From the NCBI GenBank assembly GCA_937872165.1, contig CALMOR010000071.1, positions 7,848 through 23,166 on the forward strand: DNA of 15,319 bases, in the 5' to 3' direction. A program made the translations under genes and the position numbers. Below the pieces are notes generated by a model. The model did not search any database, was not told the origin of the DNA, and saw only the letters and a list, made by a program, of their open reading frames with translations. Position 1 is the stretch's first letter. Each line of letters starts with the position of its first letter. The stretch is from an uncultured Burkholderiales bacterium. Its GTDB lineage: Bacteria > Pseudomonadota > Gammaproteobacteria > Burkholderiales > Burkholderiaceae_D. Positions 14,045 to 15,319 of this stretch are shown piece after piece.

Positions 14045-15319
14045 CTAGGCCGTCGACGACAACGACGGCTTGGCGCGCGTGCGCAGGTAGTGCCACACGA
14101 TCAGCAACGCGGTGAGGGCGAATCCGACCTCGTCGGTCCACGGCGCGGCCGAGACCAGGAAGCACGCGGCGACGAACGCGTAGATGCGTTCGAACGCGTT
14201 CAGCGGAGCGACCCAGAAGCCGATCGCGGCGCCGCCCCACAACACGATCGCGACGATGGTCTTGAAGATCACGTAGGCGACCGCCGCGAGGCCGCCCCCC
14301 TGCAGCATCAGCGCCGGGTCGTACACCGCCATGAACGGGATGATGAAGCCGGCCACCGCGATGCGCATCGCCTGGAAGCCGATCTTCATGCCCGACTCGC
14401 GCGCGATCGGCGCCGCCGCGAAGGCCGCGAGCGCGACCGGCGGCGTCAGGTCGGCCATGATCCCGAAGTAGAAGACGAACATGTGCGACACGATCAGCGG
14501 CACGCCGAGCTTCAGCAGGGCCGGCGCCGCCAGCGAGCTCGTGATGATGTAGTTCGGGATGGTCGGGATGCCCATGCCGAGGATCAGGCACACGACCATC
14601 GTCAGCAACAGGCTGGCGAAGATGCTCTGTTGACCGAGCTGGATGTGTAGCCCGCGAACGTGGTCGCGGCGCCGGTCAGCGTCAGCGTGCCGATGATGAT
14701 GCCGACGAGCGCGCAGGCGATGCCGACCGGCAACGCGTGCTTGGCGCCGTCGGCGAGCGCGACGACGGAGATGCGCAGCGTCTGGCGACCGCCTTTCATC
14801 ACGAAGAGCGGCACCGCCATCAGCGCCGCGACGACGATCACGGCCGGGATGCCGAAGCGGAAGAAGGTCGCGCATGCGAGACCGACGACGATCCAGAACA
14901 GCACGCGCAGGCCGAAGGCGCCGATGCCCGCCATGATGCCGAACCCGAAGATCACGATGACCGTCAACGCGAGACCGACCATCCCCGAGAACAGCGGGGT
15001 GTAGCCCGCGAACAGCAGGTACACCAGCATGATCAGCGGGATCAGCAGGTACCAGCGCTCCTTCAGCGCCGCCCATGCGTCGGGTATCTGGTCCTTCGGC
15101 ATGCCGAGCAGATTGGCGCGACCCGCTTCCAGATGGACCATCACGAAGGCCGTGAAGAAGTAGAGGATGGCCGGGATCGCGGCGGCCTTGCAGATCTCCG
15201 CGTACGGCACGTTGATGGTCTCGGCCATGATGAACGCGACCGCGCCCATCACCGGCGGCATGATCTGGCCGCCCATCGACGCGGTGGCCTCGACGCCGCC
15301 CGCGAAGGCCGACTTGTAG
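14045..15319 (-). pseudogene. TRAP transporter fused permease (4TM/12TM type), frameshifted, 5' end outside window
   Basis: This is the membrane component of a tripartite ATP-independent periplasmic (TRAP) transporter, which takes up organic acids using a sodium or proton gradient and a periplasmic binding protein. The upstream part (15318 to about 14647) contains FAGGVEATASMGGQIMPPVMG, AFIMAETINVPYAEICKAAAIP and ends GTLTLTGAATTFAGY. The downstream part (from about 14644) continues QLGQQSIFASLLLTMV, LILGMGIPTIPNYIITSS and MADLTPPVALAAFAAA in another frame. About 423 residues are visible of a family length of roughly 640-850. The break is at TACAC (14649-14645), where removing one AC or adding one base restores GYIQLGQQS or a near equivalent. 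As written, the upstream frame stops at 14602, so the last third is not translated. A real mutation and a sequencing error are both possible. Its stop is 6 bp before the DUF1850 gene. Confidence 0.88.

Noticed and set aside
14641..14655. Programmed frameshifting as an explanation for the split TRAP permease.
   Set aside because: No slippery heptamer, Shine-Dalgarno-like stimulator or pseudoknot is apparent, and I know of no such mechanism in this family; an indel is simpler.

Overview
The window is about 15.3 kb of very GC-rich, densely packed chromosomal DNA. The protein set (DUF1631, a DUF1850 protein next to a fused TRAP permease, acyl-CoA carboxylase and dehydrogenase under a TetR repressor, a RraA-type aldolase) fits a metabolically versatile betaproteobacterium, most likely order Burkholderiales. 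That placement comes from recognised families, not from a database search. I see no rRNA, tRNA, CRISPR array, insertion sequence or phage gene, and no gene-free stretch longer than about 280 bases.

Left part (1-3263): an acyl-CoA catabolism locus. A TetR-family regulator and the beta subunit of a biotin-dependent acyl-CoA carboxylase (methylcrotonyl-CoA carboxylase type, cut by the window edge) run leftward as a translationally coupled pair. A long-chain/isovaleryl-type acyl-CoA dehydrogenase runs rightward. The divergent spacer holds two identical 26-bp repeats, each with a perfect 18-bp inverted repeat. One sits between the -35 and -10 of the tetR promoter and the other over the predicted transcription start of the dehydrogenase, as expected for autorepression and co-regulation.

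Middle left (3267-7357): all on the minus strand. A DUF1631 protein comes first, then a VOC-superfamily protein, an SDR oxidoreductase and a YedA-like EamA/DMT exporter; the last three look like one operon read from about 7400 leftward.

Middle (7489-11845): a tight rightward five-gene operon: RraA-family aldolase/decarboxylase, DapA/NAL-superfamily class I aldolase, PhzF-family isomerase, glutathione S-transferase-like protein and an MFS transporter. Three of the four junctions are 4-bp ATGA overlaps and the fourth is a 16-bp gap with a strong ribosome binding site. I do not recognise this set as a described pathway; it is the best candidate here for an uncharacterised catabolic system. The DapA-like enzyme keeps the Schiff-base lysine but has GQLGE where pyruvate-dependent members have GTTGE/GSTGE.

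Right part (11842-15319): a broken DUF2855 gene (internal deletion plus frameshift, and an exact 30-bp tandem duplication near its start), a divergently placed aldo/keto reductase, and a leftward TRAP permease-DUF1850 pair. The fused TRAP permease is cut by the window edge and split by a frameshift near 14647. Two damaged reading frames within 4 kb suggest either local decay or assembly errors.
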